Shown here piece by piece: positions 46,646 through 59,933 of a stretch of 64,000 bases of DNA. Within the stretch, counting starts at the first letter, position 1; each line of letters starts with the position of its first letter. Source of the stretch: Lamellibrachia columna (taxonomy: Eukaryota; Annelida; Polychaeta; Sabellida; Siboglinidae); contig OY759271.1 in NCBI GenBank assembly GCA_963662155.1, forward strand, positions 21,972,729 to 22,036,728. The letters are read 5' to 3'. Position numbers and translations under genes: made by a program. Under the pieces are notes generated by a model. That model ran no database searches, was not told the DNA's origin, and saw only the letters and a list, made by a program, of their open reading frames with translations.

Positions 46646-47639
46646 AGAAGATTGCCACTGAAAGCAACAGCTGTAGACATTCTCTCGAGCCAGGTGACTA
46701 CATCAGTACCCCTGGCATATCGAACCGTTTGTTTCTCAGTTGCTGTGTTAACCAATCATATTACTCGCAATAAGTTTTCAGCATTTGGGAACTTAATTGA
46801 CTGTGGACCAGTCGTTACTGGTCGGATGGGTAATTTCCTTGAATTGCTCTTTCATGTTGAGCATGCGTGCTTGGTTCCTGGAATCACAGGACCAATTACA
46901 GCAAGTGGGACGAATAACAAATTATTCAGCGGACATCCATACATTGCATGGGATAAATGCCAAGGGTAGTAATACTACCACCTCTGGCATGTGAGAATGG
47001 CTCTAGGTGGCATGTGGACAATTCAGTTCCAGATCTGTGAACATGATATTTTGTTACTCAGTGTATTTATCAGTAATTCACACCAGACATTTGGTGTTTT
47101 CTACATCAGCAATAGGGCAGGTAGAAACAAAGATTCTGAATCTTCTATGGAGGAAACTTTAAACTCTATTCTGCCATTGTACGTAAATTTATATGCTTAA
47201 ATGCAGAAGCAATATAAAATTACTGTCACTTGCTATGTGACGATACATATGTAGATGCAAGTATCCTTGTCAATTCCAATATAATTATCAGTCAGTATAA
47301 AACATCATATAGCCAGTTACAATTATTTAACAATGCTGTATAGCTGCGATTTTATCTATATCATGTACAAATTCCTGTACAATCACAAACACTCAAAGCT
47401 ATCATGTTCCTTTATCAAAACAGAATTGCAGGAAATTCCAAATAAACTACAATTGCTTAAAATGTCAAATCTTTATGAATTTGAAGTTTGCCAACTTTAA
47501 GGTGTGACACGTCTAAGAGAAAACATAACACACATGTAGACAGCTGGTGGAAGTTAAAGTCTTCCTTAATTCCATTCTTTCCCTTGCCTCATTTCAGACT
47601 AATTTTGCAAAAAAATTAACTTATCTATTTAAGGAATAA
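46646..47639. other. Spacer, possible faint LINE remnant, no intact gene
   Basis: Frames of 65-105 codons at 46652-47200 show no confident domain. ICLNAEAI at about 47188-47212 resembles the CLNARSI endonuclease start in LINE copy A. The rest does not follow a LINE layout. Confidence 0.35.
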
Positions 47640-48245
47640 TACACTGTATGTTGATGTCACTCGAGTGTTATCAGCCAGATAATAGTCCCAACACTATATG
47701 TTGATGTTACTCGAGTGTTATCAACCAGATAATAGTCCCCAGACCATGCATGGCACCAGTGACTGTTATCTGGCTGATGACACTGGCATGACATCTACAA
47801 ACATCATGTCACTTCCATTATAGAATGGCAACAACTTGAACGTACGTTTCATTCCCCATCATTGTAAACATGCAGTTCTTATACTCATGATCCACCACAA
47901 CAGACACCTATTATTATATTCCCCGAATTGTTTTGCCGTGCAACGAAACAACTGCGTATCTATGACAACCCTCTTGCTCGATAACATTCATGATTCAAAT
48001 GTCAGATGGACTCTCTGGCCGAGTCAACCATGTGTTATCCAGGTGGATAATGCAGTAAAATGCTCTAGACCAATCAGGTTATTGTATTACCATGCATTAA
48101 CCTCCTGGATAACACATGGCTGACTCATTCTGAGAATCCTTATGTTAATAATTATGCTAATTCTTTCAAATATTTTTTACAAAAGTACACAGTTTAAATA
48201 AACTGACTGCACATGTTACTTAAACTATTCACACACTATAAATGT
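47640..48245 (+). mobile_element. Two-hairpin element, copy 2
   Basis: Left end: arm 47645-47687 pairs imperfectly with 47761-47803, and the left arm is itself duplicated at about 47692-47736. Right end: 48021-48054 pairs with 48093-48126 (31 of 34 positions, 38-nt loop), flanked by cattctgagaatcc as in copy 1. The interior shares caact-gcgtatctatgacaac with copy 1. Beyond the right hairpin, 48140-48245 (minus) matches 53803-53890 (plus), e.g. gtgaatagtttaagtaa. The family is therefore longer than the two-hairpin core, or the two elements are nested. No transposase is recognised. Confidence 0.7.
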
Positions 48246-48251
48246 GAACAT

Positions 48252-48488
48252 CAACGAACCTGAATCGCGATGGGCTAAATGAGGGGGAGGTCAACGAACA
48301 TGACTCACTGTGGGCTAAATGAGGGGGAGGTCAACGAACCTGACTCACTATGGGCTAAATGAGGGGGAGGTCAACGAACCTGACTCACTATGGGCTAAAT
48401 GAGGGGGAGGTCAACGAACTTGACTCACTATGGGCTAAATGAGGGGGAGGTCAACGAACCTGACTCACTATGGGCTAAATGATGGGGG
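48252..48488. repeat. 40-bp minisatellite, 6 copies
   Basis: Core ctatgggctaaatgaggggg then aggtcaacgaacctgactca. Nearly identical copies. Confidence 0.95.
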
Positions 48489-48649
48489 TCTACATGTGAG
48501 GCCTTATGTCTACCGCCACAGACTCAATGATCTACAACAATGGCACCTAGAGTGAGCATGGTTGGTTGGTTGGTGAGGCGGCAGTTGTACTAATTATAAT
48601 TGTTGGAGTACACATCTGTTCCATCTCACTACACTCCATATCCCAATAA

Positions 48650-49505
48650 CATAATCATCCCCAGCCACCTCCCCCACCACCACACTGGTTGGTTTAAGGT
48701 AATCATCCCCAGCCACTGCTCCCACCACCACACTGGTTGGTTTAAGGTAATCATCCCCAGCCACCGCCCCCACCACCACACTGGTTGGTTTAAGGTAATC
48801 ATCCCCAGCCACCTCCCCCACCACCACACTGGTTGGTTTAAGGTAATCATCCCCAGCCACCTCCCCCACCACCACACTGGTTGGTTTAAGGTAATCATCC
48901 CCAGCCACCACCCCCACCACACTGGTTGGTTTAAGGTAATCATCCCTAGCTACATCCCCCACCACTACACTGGTTGGTTTAAGGTAATAATCCCCAGCCA
49001 CCTCCCCCACCACCACACTGGTTGGTTTAAGGTAATCATCCCCAGCCACCTCCCCCACCACCACACTGGTTGGTTTAAGGTAATCATCCCCAGCCACCTC
49101 CCCCACCACCACACTGGTTGGTTTAAGGTAATCATCCCCAGTCACTGCCCCCACCACCACACTGGTTGGTTTAAGGTAATCATCCCCAGCCACCTCCCCC
49201 ACCACTACACTGGTTGGTTTAAGGTAATCATCCCCAGCCACCTCCCCCACCACCACACTGGTTGGTTTAAGGTAATCATCCCCAGCCACCACCCCCACCA
49301 CACTGGTTGGTTTAAGGTAATCATCCCTAGCCACCTCCCCACCACCACACTGGTTGGTTTAAGGTAATCATCCCCAGCCACCGCCCCCACCACCACACTG
49401 GTTGGTTTAAGATAATCATCCCCAGCCACCTCCCCTACCACCACACTGGTTGGTTTAAGATAATCATCCCAGCCACCTCCCCCATCACCACACTGGTTGG
49501 TTTCC
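48650..49505. repeat. 48-bp minisatellite with about 381-bp higher-order repeat, 18 copies
   Basis: Core accacactggttggtttaag then gtaatcatccccagccacc. A 45-bp short unit (ccaccacccccaccac) followed by catccctagc occurs at 48901 and 49282, 381 bp (eight units) apart. Frames on both strands are open (HTGWFKVI and DDYLKPTS repeats). Confidence 0.96.
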
Positions 49506-50493
49506 ACCAAATTAACCTCAGTTTGTGCCAAAACAAGCTGACAAGGCTGTGGCTCACATATTGCGCACTGACTCAAGCAATCTATTTTGTGTTGAGAATG
49601 ATCACAGAGATATGCTGGATGATTACTTCATATCAACACATCAACCTGTCAGCTTCACTAAGGATGGCCAGAGCAGGAACAGGAGAGGCAGGTGTCCATC
49701 TCCACATCGTCAGTCTGGCATTGTCAGTTTGGCATCGTCAGTCTGGCATCGTCAGTCTGGCATTGTCAGTCAGTCATCATTGTCAGTCAGTCATCATCTC
49801 ATTGTTGCATGTATTAGTTTTTTTTTACTTTACTTGACATTTCCTCAAGACAAATTTCTCTGAATTTTTCATTGAAATTTTTTTTAATACTTTAGTGATA
49901 TTTTGTGGGATATTTATGAGGTTTTTCTTGTAACATCTTCCTGTAATACTATTTGTGTCATTTTTCACATTACTTTTTCCTTTGACTGTATTTTTTTACA
50001 ACCCTGTAATGTACGAACAAACAGTTGTACAATTCAGTTGACAAGAACACCACGCCAGCACAATGTATAACATTACATGTTTAGATATCTCCAGTATTCA
50101 TCGACATAATAATTGCATGTATGAAATTATGAATACAAATGCGTCATGACAAAAACTCGCGGAATGCCACTATCAGGGCATCGCAATTTGCTCTTGTGAT
50201 CACACATCATCATCAATGTGGGTGTGTGCAACTGATGAAGATTTGACATCGGTTTCTATTTGCAGCTGTGTGATTAAATCTGCATGCTATTCCCATTATC
50301 CTGTGAATCCATCATAGTTTCTGCTGTCCCTGTTTAATTTCCTCTTTCTGCTCTAGGGCACATGAATTCTCAGTGTTTTCTCTGTCATTTCACCCAGTAA
50401 TCACCAGTCTACATCCAAGACACTGTGTGTTCAGCTTCTACTGTGACATGTTGTGATAGGAAACTTATGACCTGTCCAGCGATCTTCAATATA
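49506..50493. other. Spacer with a short GTCAGT-rich cluster, no gene recognised
   Basis: At 49706-49800, gtcagtctggcatc is repeated about five times, followed by two 17-bp gtcagtcagtcatcatt units. The remainder is T-rich unique sequence. Confidence 0.5.
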
Positions 50494-51483
50494 CCACAGT
50501 TTGGTTAACAAACAACCCAGGTGTCATGTTCTGAAGATGTCACAGTTTGATCAACAAACAACCCAGGTGTGACATTCTGAACATATCACAGTTTGGTCAA
50601 CATACAACATGGTGTGACGTTCTGAACATGTCACAGTTTGGTCAACAAACAACCCAGGTGTGACGTTCTGAACATGTCACAGTTTGGTCAACAAATAACC
50701 CAGGTGTAACGTTCTGAACATGTCACAGTTTGGTCAACAAACAAACAAGGTGTGATGTTCTGAACATGTCAGTTTGGTCAACAAACAACCCAGGTGTGAC
50801 GTTCTCAACATATCACAGTTTGGTCAACATACAACCCAGGTGTGACATTCTGAACATGTCACAGTTTGGTCAACATACAACCCAGGTATGACGTTCTCAA
50901 CATGTCACAGTTTGGTCAACATACAACCCAGGTGTGACGTTCTCAACATATCACAGTTTGGTCAACATACAACCCAGGTGTGACATTCTGAACACGTCAC
51001 AGTTTGATCAACAAACAACCCAGGTGTGACATTCTGAACATATCACAGTTTGGTCAACATACAACATGGTGTGACGTTCTAAACATGTCACAGTTTGGTA
51101 AACACACAACCCAGGTGTGATGTTCTGAACATGTCACCGTTTGGTCAACAAATAACCCAGGTGTGACGTTCTCAACATGTCACAGTTTGGTCAACATACA
51201 ATCCAGGTGTGACATTCTGAACATGTCACAGTTTGGTCAACAAACAACCCAGGTGTGACGTCCTGAACATGTCACCGCTTGGTCAACAAACAACCCAGGT
51301 GTGACGTTCTGAACATGTCACAGTTTGGTCAACAAACAACCCAGGTGTGACATTCTGAACATGTCACAGTTTGGTCAACATACAACCAAGGTGTGACATT
51401 CTGAACATGTCACAGTTTGGTCAACATAAAACCCAGGTGTGACGTTCTCAACATGTCACAGTTTGGTCAACAACTCAGGTGTG
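50494..51483. repeat. 46-bp minisatellite, about 21.5 copies
   Basis: Core catgtcacagtttggtcaac then aacccaggtgtgacgttctg. Variants tatcac/tgtcac, cattctg/cgttctc and ca(a/t)acaac are mixed. One unit lacks 'aca' near 50767. Confidence 0.96.
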
Positions 51484-51725
51484 ACATACTCATCAGTGAT
51501 GTGACACCATTCATTCATTAATAAACCAGGTAGTTTATGACATCTGAACATAGCTGTCTTGCCACAAACATTCATTAGAGATGTGTCAGGCATATAGAGT
51601 TACATCATTAATCATCCCCCTATAAACTTTTTACTAACGGGTGTTATATTTATGTCTGTGGTCAGACATCAACATCTCTTTGAAGTGTAACCCTTGGTCA
51701 GTCATGTGAGGCAGTCATTAGGAAA

Positions 51726-52690
<965 letters not shown>

Positions 52691-52928
52691 CCATCTTCTT
52701 GTACATTAAATACAGTCAGCACTCGGATTGTGACCATATAACAATGATTTAGTATCTACTGGTGGCTGCTACAATGAGCAATCCTACTAACTATTGGTTT
52801 ATAAAATATAAACAGAGCACAAGTGGACAAAGGTAGTGATTGAGAACCAATATTACTAGATTTGCTTTAAAATTCCAAACAATTGTATTGCATTATGCAG
52901 ATGAACCATGAGAAAAATTGCCAAACCA
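52691..52928. other. Spacer without recognisable gene
   Basis: Short unique AT-rich stretch; nothing recognised. Confidence 0.4.
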
Positions 52929-53008
52929 GCTGACATATGATTTCTAGTGTTAACACACCTGGCATATGATTTCTAATGTTAACACACCTGGCATATGATT
53001 TCTACCTG
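52929..53008. repeat. 29-bp repeat, nearly 3 copies
   Basis: Core catatgatttctaatgtta then acacacctgg. Confidence 0.93.
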
Positions 53009-53281
53009 CATACAACATGGCAAAACATTTATTTGATTTATTACTTTATTGCTATACACTTAACAAGCGTCTTAAAAAACTGTTAGTTCATATATTTATA
53101 TTTTTTTATTTATACTTTCAGTGTATAGAAATGTATATATTAGAACATTTTAGTTTTGTGTAAAGACAAATTTCATTTACAACAATAAATTAGATCTTAT
53201 CTTTTCTTACTGTATAAATCTATGATTACATTAGACTTCCAGCTCAACCTTTACCAACAACTGGACTATCTGATCTAGCAA

Positions 53282-53510
53282 GACTACATCGTCAGGTTTA
53301 TCATGCCGTAACATGGCACATGTCAGGTTTCTCATGCCATAACATGGCACATGTCAACATGAAGATGGCCGTACACTGACCAACACCCTGCAGATGGCCG
53401 TACACTGAGCAATGCCCTGCAGATGGCCGTACACTGACCAACACTCTGCAGATGGCCGTACACTGACCAACGCTCTGCAGATGGCCGTACACTGACCAAC
53501 GCCCTGCAGA
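53282..53510. repeat. 35-bp duplication followed by 29-bp minisatellite (5 copies)
   Basis: 53282-53355: two copies with catgccgtaacatggcacat. 53362-53510: five copies of agatggccgtacactgacca plus acgccctgc. Confidence 0.93.
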
Positions 53511-53802
53511 ACCCTAAACAAGCAATAACTACATAACTTTACAGATTTGTTGTGCATTGATATATAATTAGGAATGAGAGAAGCAGCTGACCAAGAGAAA
53601 CTGGTTTCAAGAAAGCCAGTGTTTGGCCTGTGGACTCAACAAAGGCTCTTCACAAAGCAAACATCGGCTCTACCTGGGTAATGAAAATAAAGTAACAGGA
53701 AAAAGTAACACAATTTGCCAGGAAAAACTAGTATTTATTGTTAAAACTGCCTCTTCAACTGATTTAGCCTGTCGCGAATCCAGTTCATTGATTTCCTAAT
53801 AT
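53511..53802. other. Spacer without recognisable gene
   Basis: Unique sequence; nothing recognised. Confidence 0.4.
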
Positions 53803-54245
53803 GTACTATGTGAATAGTTTAAGTAATATCCGCTGTCAGTTAAATTAAAAAGTGCGTATTTTTGTTCAAATCGTTGAAAGAATTGACTTTAGTTGTTAGA
53901 TCTGGTAAGGCTCAAAATAGTGGATATCCAAAACAGTAAACACTTCATGGGGTCAAGGCTGATAATGGGCGTGACTTCCATTCTCTCGCCGATCACGTGA
54001 CAAAGTTATGAAATTTCACCAAGCGCAAAATTTGTGAGTGTTCATCGTTTCCATTTTTTCTTCAATAAATTTTGCATGAAGAATTAAATACTTTAATACT
54101 TTGTCTGACGATTTCACAAAAGCTACATACAAAAGTTACAAATAAGCTAGCATGTCTTAGTGGATACTAGGTAGGTTTGAATTTTCACAAAATGAATTTG
54201 AAATGAGACGAGAAAAAAATTTAATTGAGGAGGCTCCTTTAAGTT
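53803..54245 (+). mobile_element. Interspersed repeat related to two loci elsewhere in the window
   Basis: 53803-53890 aligns with the reverse strand of 48140-48245 (shared gtgaatagtttaagtaa and tgaaagaatt, roughly 75% by eye). 54145-54180 contains ctagcatgtcttagtggata, a monomer of the 40-bp array at 6462-6845. One dispersed element thus links a hairpin-element flank with the seed of a minisatellite. Class unknown; no protein is visible. Confidence 0.6.
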
Positions 54246-55352
54246 GCAAAAATAAAAAATTTATTACTGATTTATGGGGTAGGCAAGAAAAGCCCATTAT
54301 GTTCACAATCATGGAAGCCATCATCAGCACATACTAGAGAAACCAACATCATTTTGATCACTATGATGACATAAACTGTTATTTTTTGTCCGTTGCTTTA
54401 TTTCTTGTTACATTTTTTCATTACTTTTTCCCACTACTTTCTTTCCTACATTCACATCAATCGTTTACCTGTACTGCCAGCTTCAGAAGGAAATGATTAA
54501 TCATTAGCAAATTGATGTTTCTGTGGACATTATATAAATAACGCATGCTGTCTAATTGTGTTTTCATTGCCACCTCTAAATACACAGTGATTTGTGAAGC
54601 ACATCAAGAAACAGAATATTGTTGAACCCAGTAATTTTTCATCATTTCGAAGATTGCTAATTAAGCTGTCATCATTAGAAAAGTTGCTAGGAAATTGCAT
54701 TGCTGCTGATAAATTCATTCTGCGCTTTTTGCTGCAGAAATCAAAGAGTTTAATTACATGCAGTATCATGTATTCGCTGTTCAAATGTTTAACAAAGTGA
54801 CATGAAAGACTAAAATAACTAAAAACCCTGCTTGACTTGACATTTACACTGTCATGTCATATTATTTGGCAAATCATGACAATTATATTGGACAAAATGG
54901 GCAGTCACTCAGTAGGTGCAGCTGTGTGCCAACAAAGCAGTCCACTAATAATCCATGCTTAATATTAAAATGGATAAAACTGTCATACAAATTCAGCCTG
55001 GGTGGGAAATGAGGTTGCTGAAGTCACTGCTTCCAGAACTCGGTGTCACAGGTTCAACTGAGTTTTATTGGAGATAGGAATGATCAATATTCTCCATATA
55101 GTATAACCTGCAGACAGCTTAAAGCTGAGTGCTTTGGAAATAAAGATATAACACTTCCTGCGGGATTTATTTGAAAACTGTAGATGGCCTTTATACTGAC
55201 AGCAAACGGCACACCAACGTTCCTGCATTAGTCAGACATGTGGGCTGTGTCTCTCTAACACTAGAAAAACGAGTATGTTCAAAGAGAAGGAACAAACACA
55301 TGTTCAGACTGTGGGGCTTTGAGCTGACGTAGCAACAACAGACAGTTCTTAC
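54246..55352. other. Probable intron or spacer downstream of the minus-strand first exon
   Basis: 1.1 kb of AT-rich unique sequence. If the exon at 55353-55483 is real, this is the start of its first intron. No second exon could be identified. Confidence 0.4.
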
Positions 55353-55483
55353 CTCTCCAACTTATGCATGTGTTCCACCTTGCGGTTGACAATGGTCTTG
55401 AGTGGCTGCTTTTGCAGCGATGACATCTCTGGCTGTGTCCTGCCATCACTCACATTGCTCGATGGTGCAGGAGAGTCAGCCAT
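55353..55483 (-). CDS. Probable first coding exon of an unidentified gene
   Basis: On the minus strand ATG at 55483 sits in a good context (aaaATGG) and opens 43 codons plus two bases: MADSPAPSSNVSDGRTQPEM, then SSLQKQPLKTIVNRKVEHMH and KLER. It ends exactly at a consensus donor AG|GTAAGAAC (GT at 55352-55351). The peptide is hydrophilic with a polar/acidic start and a basic, helix-prone end (TIVNRKVEHMHKLE), like a cytosolic coiled-coil protein's N-terminus. I do not recognise the family. Codon use is balanced, unlike the surrounding repeats. Upstream in frame the first stop is at about 55526-55528, with no acceptor visible, supporting a first exon. The next exon would lie to the left. Confidence 0.6.
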
Positions 55484-56170
55484 TTTTTTTATAACAACAC
55501 AGGTGAGTGTCAACAAAGTCACACCTTAGTTCGAGTCCTGATTGTATCGTGTTTCAGGCTCTAAGTTCCACCACAACAATAACTGTATCTACAGCGAGTC
55601 TGCGAGTAGCAACAGTAACGGAACTCAGACACAAACTCCAATTATCCAGTGGAGCTGAGTTATGATAAGGAGACCTGGTGGCACGCTGCAGCACCTGTGG
55701 TGGCACACAACCAAGTGAACGGCTCGGATCTGGCTGAGTAATGATCTGCTGCCAGAGGGGTAGAGTGGGGGATAATCAACGCTGGCAGTGGAAAGTGACA
55801 TCTGCCAACAGATCTTCCCAACTGTCGCAATAGAACACGGTTAACAACACCTGGCAACATACACCTGATGGCCTAGTTTTCTCTCACCTGGCCCTGAGGG
55901 GAGATGCTAATTGGCATTGTCAGCTTAACTCAGTTATAAGCACATCCGAATATCAGTGTAACATGACACAGTTAAATAACATGGACACCACATTAACAAT
56001 AATAATAATTAACTTCTATGGTGCCTATATGCTCAGGAACCTGAGCTCAGAGGGGCAACAAAACATAATCATTAAGCATAATCGTAAACAGGGACGTGCA
56101 AAAGTCATTATCAGAACGAGGGACAACTGAAGATTTATTAAAGGAGCCAAAATGCCTTTTGACTTTGTAT
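55484..56170. promoter_or_regulatory. 5' flank of the minus-strand exon, with an L2/SINE-like tail
   Basis: If the exon is genuine, this holds its 5' UTR and promoter. No TATA box at a fixed distance can be defended. At 55985-56060, taataataattaacttctat and then ggtgcctatatg, read in reverse, resemble an L2/SINE 3' tail. Confidence 0.35.
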
Positions 56171-56700
56171 ATTAATATAGTGTCCTGAGACATTTTGTCC
56201 ACTGACACAGTGTCCTGAGACATTTTGCCTATTGATACAGTGTCCTGAGACATTATGTTCATTGATACAGGGTCCTGAAACATTTTGTCCATTGATACAG
56301 TGTCCTGAGACATTCTGTCCATTGACACAGTGTCCCGAGGCATTCTGTCCATTGATACAGTGTCCTGAGGCATTTTGTCCATTGATACAGTGTCATGAGA
56401 TATTTTGTCCATTGATACATTGTCGTGAGACATTTTGTCCATTGATAGTGTCCTGAGACATTTTGCCCATTGATACGTCCTGAGACATTTTGTCCATTGA
56501 TACAGTGTCCTGAGACATTTTGACTATTGACACACTGTCCTGATACATTTTGTTCATTGACACTGTGTCCTGAGACATTTTGTCAATTAACAGTGTCTTA
56601 AATTTAGTTGTAACATTCTGTCTGTCCAGTGTCCTGTGACATTTTGTCCATTGACAGAATCCTGAGACATGTTGTCTATTGAAATGTCCCATATTCACTG
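56171..56700. repeat. 30-bp minisatellite, about 17 copies
   Basis: Core cagtgtcctgagacattttg then tccattgata. Moderate divergence and several small deletions. Confidence 0.95.
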
Positions 56701-57564
56701 ATATTATCCAGCGAATGACTAATTTATCTGACTAGCTCACTTCAATAGCACAGTCCCTTGCACTTCTATGATGCTATTTACTATATCTCTCCGACCTGTG
56801 CAAATGCATCAATGATATTAATTGATAGCATTATTAAATGCTCTCCCTCTAATTTCAACGAACGCGCACCTCGATGCTTCAATCATTCATAAGAATGATG
56901 TGGTGCCTAGATCTGGTGAAAGTATCACCACTTGTCAATAATAGCTGACATTATTATTGTGACATTTGGTCCTGGCCTCAGAGGCTTGCAGTTTATTCCC
57001 ACACCATAGCACAGTCAACGCTTCTCATGTTTCTGCACTCTTTAATTACCCAACTCTAAGTCTCATCTTTTAATGTATAAAAAGATCAGTTCTCACTTAG
57101 AACCTCTCAAAATGCTCTATATTTAACCCCAAGCAAACCTGTTCACTATAGTATAAATGATTTCACGCACCAATAGAAAAGTGGTTAGGATGACACAGAA
57201 ATTTCTCCCTTTATCAAATCTCATGCAATTTATATTGAAATTGGAGTGACTGACATTGCACTAAACAAATGCACGGATTACACCCTGTACAACACAGCTG
57301 TTGAATGGATGAATGCATTGTGTGGCGGTGATCAATGACTCCTTCACATAGCAATCAATCAATCAATCACTACCAGTTGCCACCAGTTTGTGTGAGCATT
57401 GACACCACAAGGTTGTGATTATCTATCGACCTGTGAACCCATGAATTCTGACACCCAAAGAACATTTTCAGATGATCTTCGAATATAAATATGTAAGGCA
57501 GGGGAAAGGACCTTCAAAGGGTCTCAAGGAGGCCAGGGTGACATCATGAAGAATGTCAGCATAC
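56701..57564. other. Spacer without recognisable gene
   Basis: About 860 bp of unique sequence. Confidence 0.4.
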
Positions 57565-57618
57565 CTGATACAGACAGCGTCGGATGATCTCGATCACTTC
57601 CTGAAGGATAACCCACAC
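57565..57618 (-). CDS. Candidate 54-bp internal exon
   Basis: Minus strand: acceptor tttctgag| then 18 codons VWVILQEVIEIIRRCLYQ and donor CAG|GTATGC. It is phase 0 on both sides and amphipathic. Phase agrees with the candidate exon at 62372-62484, which also ends in phase 0. The polypyrimidine tract is weak and the peptide is short, so this is a lead only. Confidence 0.35.
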
Positions 57619-57784
57619 CTCAGAAACACCCACTGGTCCACTAACCCATTAATGCCTGGTTAACTATATTGACCATTAATTATTAATTTAATACACTAAT
57701 TTTGTTTTGTTTTCCTGATGGACATTAATCACTGCATATATGACTGCACCAATGACTTCACTACAACCTGGGTTGACCCATCCA

Positions 57785-57885
57785 CATGTCCGTGACCTGG
57801 CGGACATGTTCGTGTCCTGGCAGACATGCCCTCGACCTGGCCAACATGCCCACGACCTGGTGGACTTGCCCATGATTGAGCCGAC
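57785..57885. repeat. 20-bp minisatellite, 5 copies
   Basis: Unit cgacctggcggacatgtccg-like with considerable drift. GC-rich compared with its surroundings. Confidence 0.85.
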
Positions 57886-59040
57886 TTGTGGAACTGGTAT
57901 AAGAGAGAAGGCTGAAAGAAATTCCCACAGTGCAGCGAATTTAAAACTTGACTTCTTCAGAGGCTAGTGCCTGACCACTCCAGTAGCCTCTGAACACCCG
58001 GGGAAGCAATGATGGTGTTTCCTAAGAATAAATAAGAAAGTTTGTTTGGTTCCATTGACCCTTTAGCAGGTTATTTGTTTTCTACATGTCACAAATGAAG
58101 CTTGTTGGGATGCTCTGATTGTTGGGCCTTTAGACCCCACAAATCAATTTAACCAATTCACTAAAAGCGACATGCCCTTACGAAATGAATCGCATTCACA
58201 TATTAAAACTTGAATTTGAGAAATCGCCGTATATATTTTGAACACTGATTTTAGAGGTTTTTCTTTTTGTCACTAACTGATATTTTAATGTCTTCTCTAT
58301 TGATTAGCACATTTAAAAAAATTATATTAATATTTAATGCCTTTTAGAACATCTTTAGACATTTCACGCATGAATTCCATAAAACAAAAGCGATAAATTG
58401 AACATGTTCCAGGTGCATTTTCAGGGATACAGTGTATCCCTCAACGAAAGGTGGTCATATTTGGTATGCCTGGAATGCCCATCATATCTAGTTTCCACAT
58501 ATGGTATGGGAATTCCCTCTCTACTTCAAAATTATTCAATGTTGCTACCACATGACTAACAGGTGCTCTCGCTGGTTCAATCAACAATCAACTGATCAAC
58601 TGATTGGCTACTATTGTCAAAGTTGGAAAATGTTTACAACTTCATTAGGCATCTGACGATTCTACGACCATTGAATAGTGATATTATATGTTACATATAT
58701 TTTTATATTTATTACAGATGATATTATCTAGTAAACATCTTTAGAGAATAATATTAATTGACTTTTAAATCTAAGGTTATCAACCGAATGGCTAGTATCG
58801 TTTTAAACTTATTTTTGGATATATGTTGATACTTTGGTATATTTGGTATTATCTATGTATTAAAATGCTTTTATTAATTACCAGTTTAATTTGGTGATTA
58901 AACAAACTGACTACATAATGTCAAGTTTTAAACTTGTTTTTGCATCTTCATCTGTATATATGTTTATGTTTGATAAAAACAATTTCATTCTTAATGCGTC
59001 TGTATGTTTTTCAAGATTCAAAAATACTAATAATTAAGCG
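57886..59040. other. Spacer, AT-rich, no gene recognised
   Basis: 1.15 kb of unique sequence with dense stops in all frames. Confidence 0.45.
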
Positions 59041-59520
59041 TATAACATTTCCCAGTTACAACACGCAAATAGTCAAGTCGAAAATAACGAACGTAATAAG
59101 GTCCACGGCCCCACTTTCCTGTTAGAATACGATAGTCGTTTTAGCCCACGGAGCCTGCTGGCACCGATTGCATACATGGTTGATTCGGCCCATGCGAGCG
59201 AGAACACTTCATAGTTCACCGGCTGTGAAAATGGTTGGGCCGAACCTGTTACGGGCTGAAACATTTGACACTCGTTCTTGACCTCGTTCATTTGTCAACA
59301 ACAACGATGTGTGTGTCACCTCTTTGTTAATATTCCCAATTAATCAGCTATTGACCCCGATAATCTCAGTTGAAATGTTTGGATGGTATTTTGACTGGAG
59401 ACATGAAAAGGAACAACTGATTTTAATGTGGAGATGTCGCAGATCCGATGGCAGCGCATTCTATGACAGCGATGCCGATGGCCAATGACGATGAAGTCGA
59501 TAAAATTCATAAAAAGTATT
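59041..59520. promoter_or_regulatory. CpG-denser segment, possible promoter region
   Basis: CpGs are clearly more frequent here than in the AT-rich flanks. It holds an open minus frame (59073-59291, no known motif) and, on the plus strand, an ATG at 59448 opening MAAHSMTAMPMANDDEVDKI then HKK. Either could be a 5' exon of divergent genes. The plus frame has only a weak donor (aaaaGTATTA), whose phase does not fit the next candidate exon. Confidence 0.3.
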
Positions 59521-59933
59521 ATATATGTGTGTTATGCCGAACTGTTTAGAAATTATATAACATATAATTACGTGTAGCTGTGTCAATATCACATTAAGTG
59601 TTTACTCAATAATTTATACGGCACCAACACCACTCTCAGTGTCACGGTGCACTAGCTGTCACTAAGGCAGAGCCACTATGACTCACTGGACAGTGGACAC
59701 TGACTAGGTGATAATTTTAATAAGTAAAAAATCTAATAAGCAAATGAAGTGTAGTTTGTTTTTTACCTATAGGGACTGATTATATAACTGTGTATATGAA
59801 TGTGAAAACAATTATTTTTAGTTGAATAATCTTAAATCGTAGTTACACGATATTTTTGGAATATGTTTGTACACATTTTACCAACATTACTAATTAATAA
59901 CTCAATCATTGTGCTCCAACATTTCTTGTTCAG

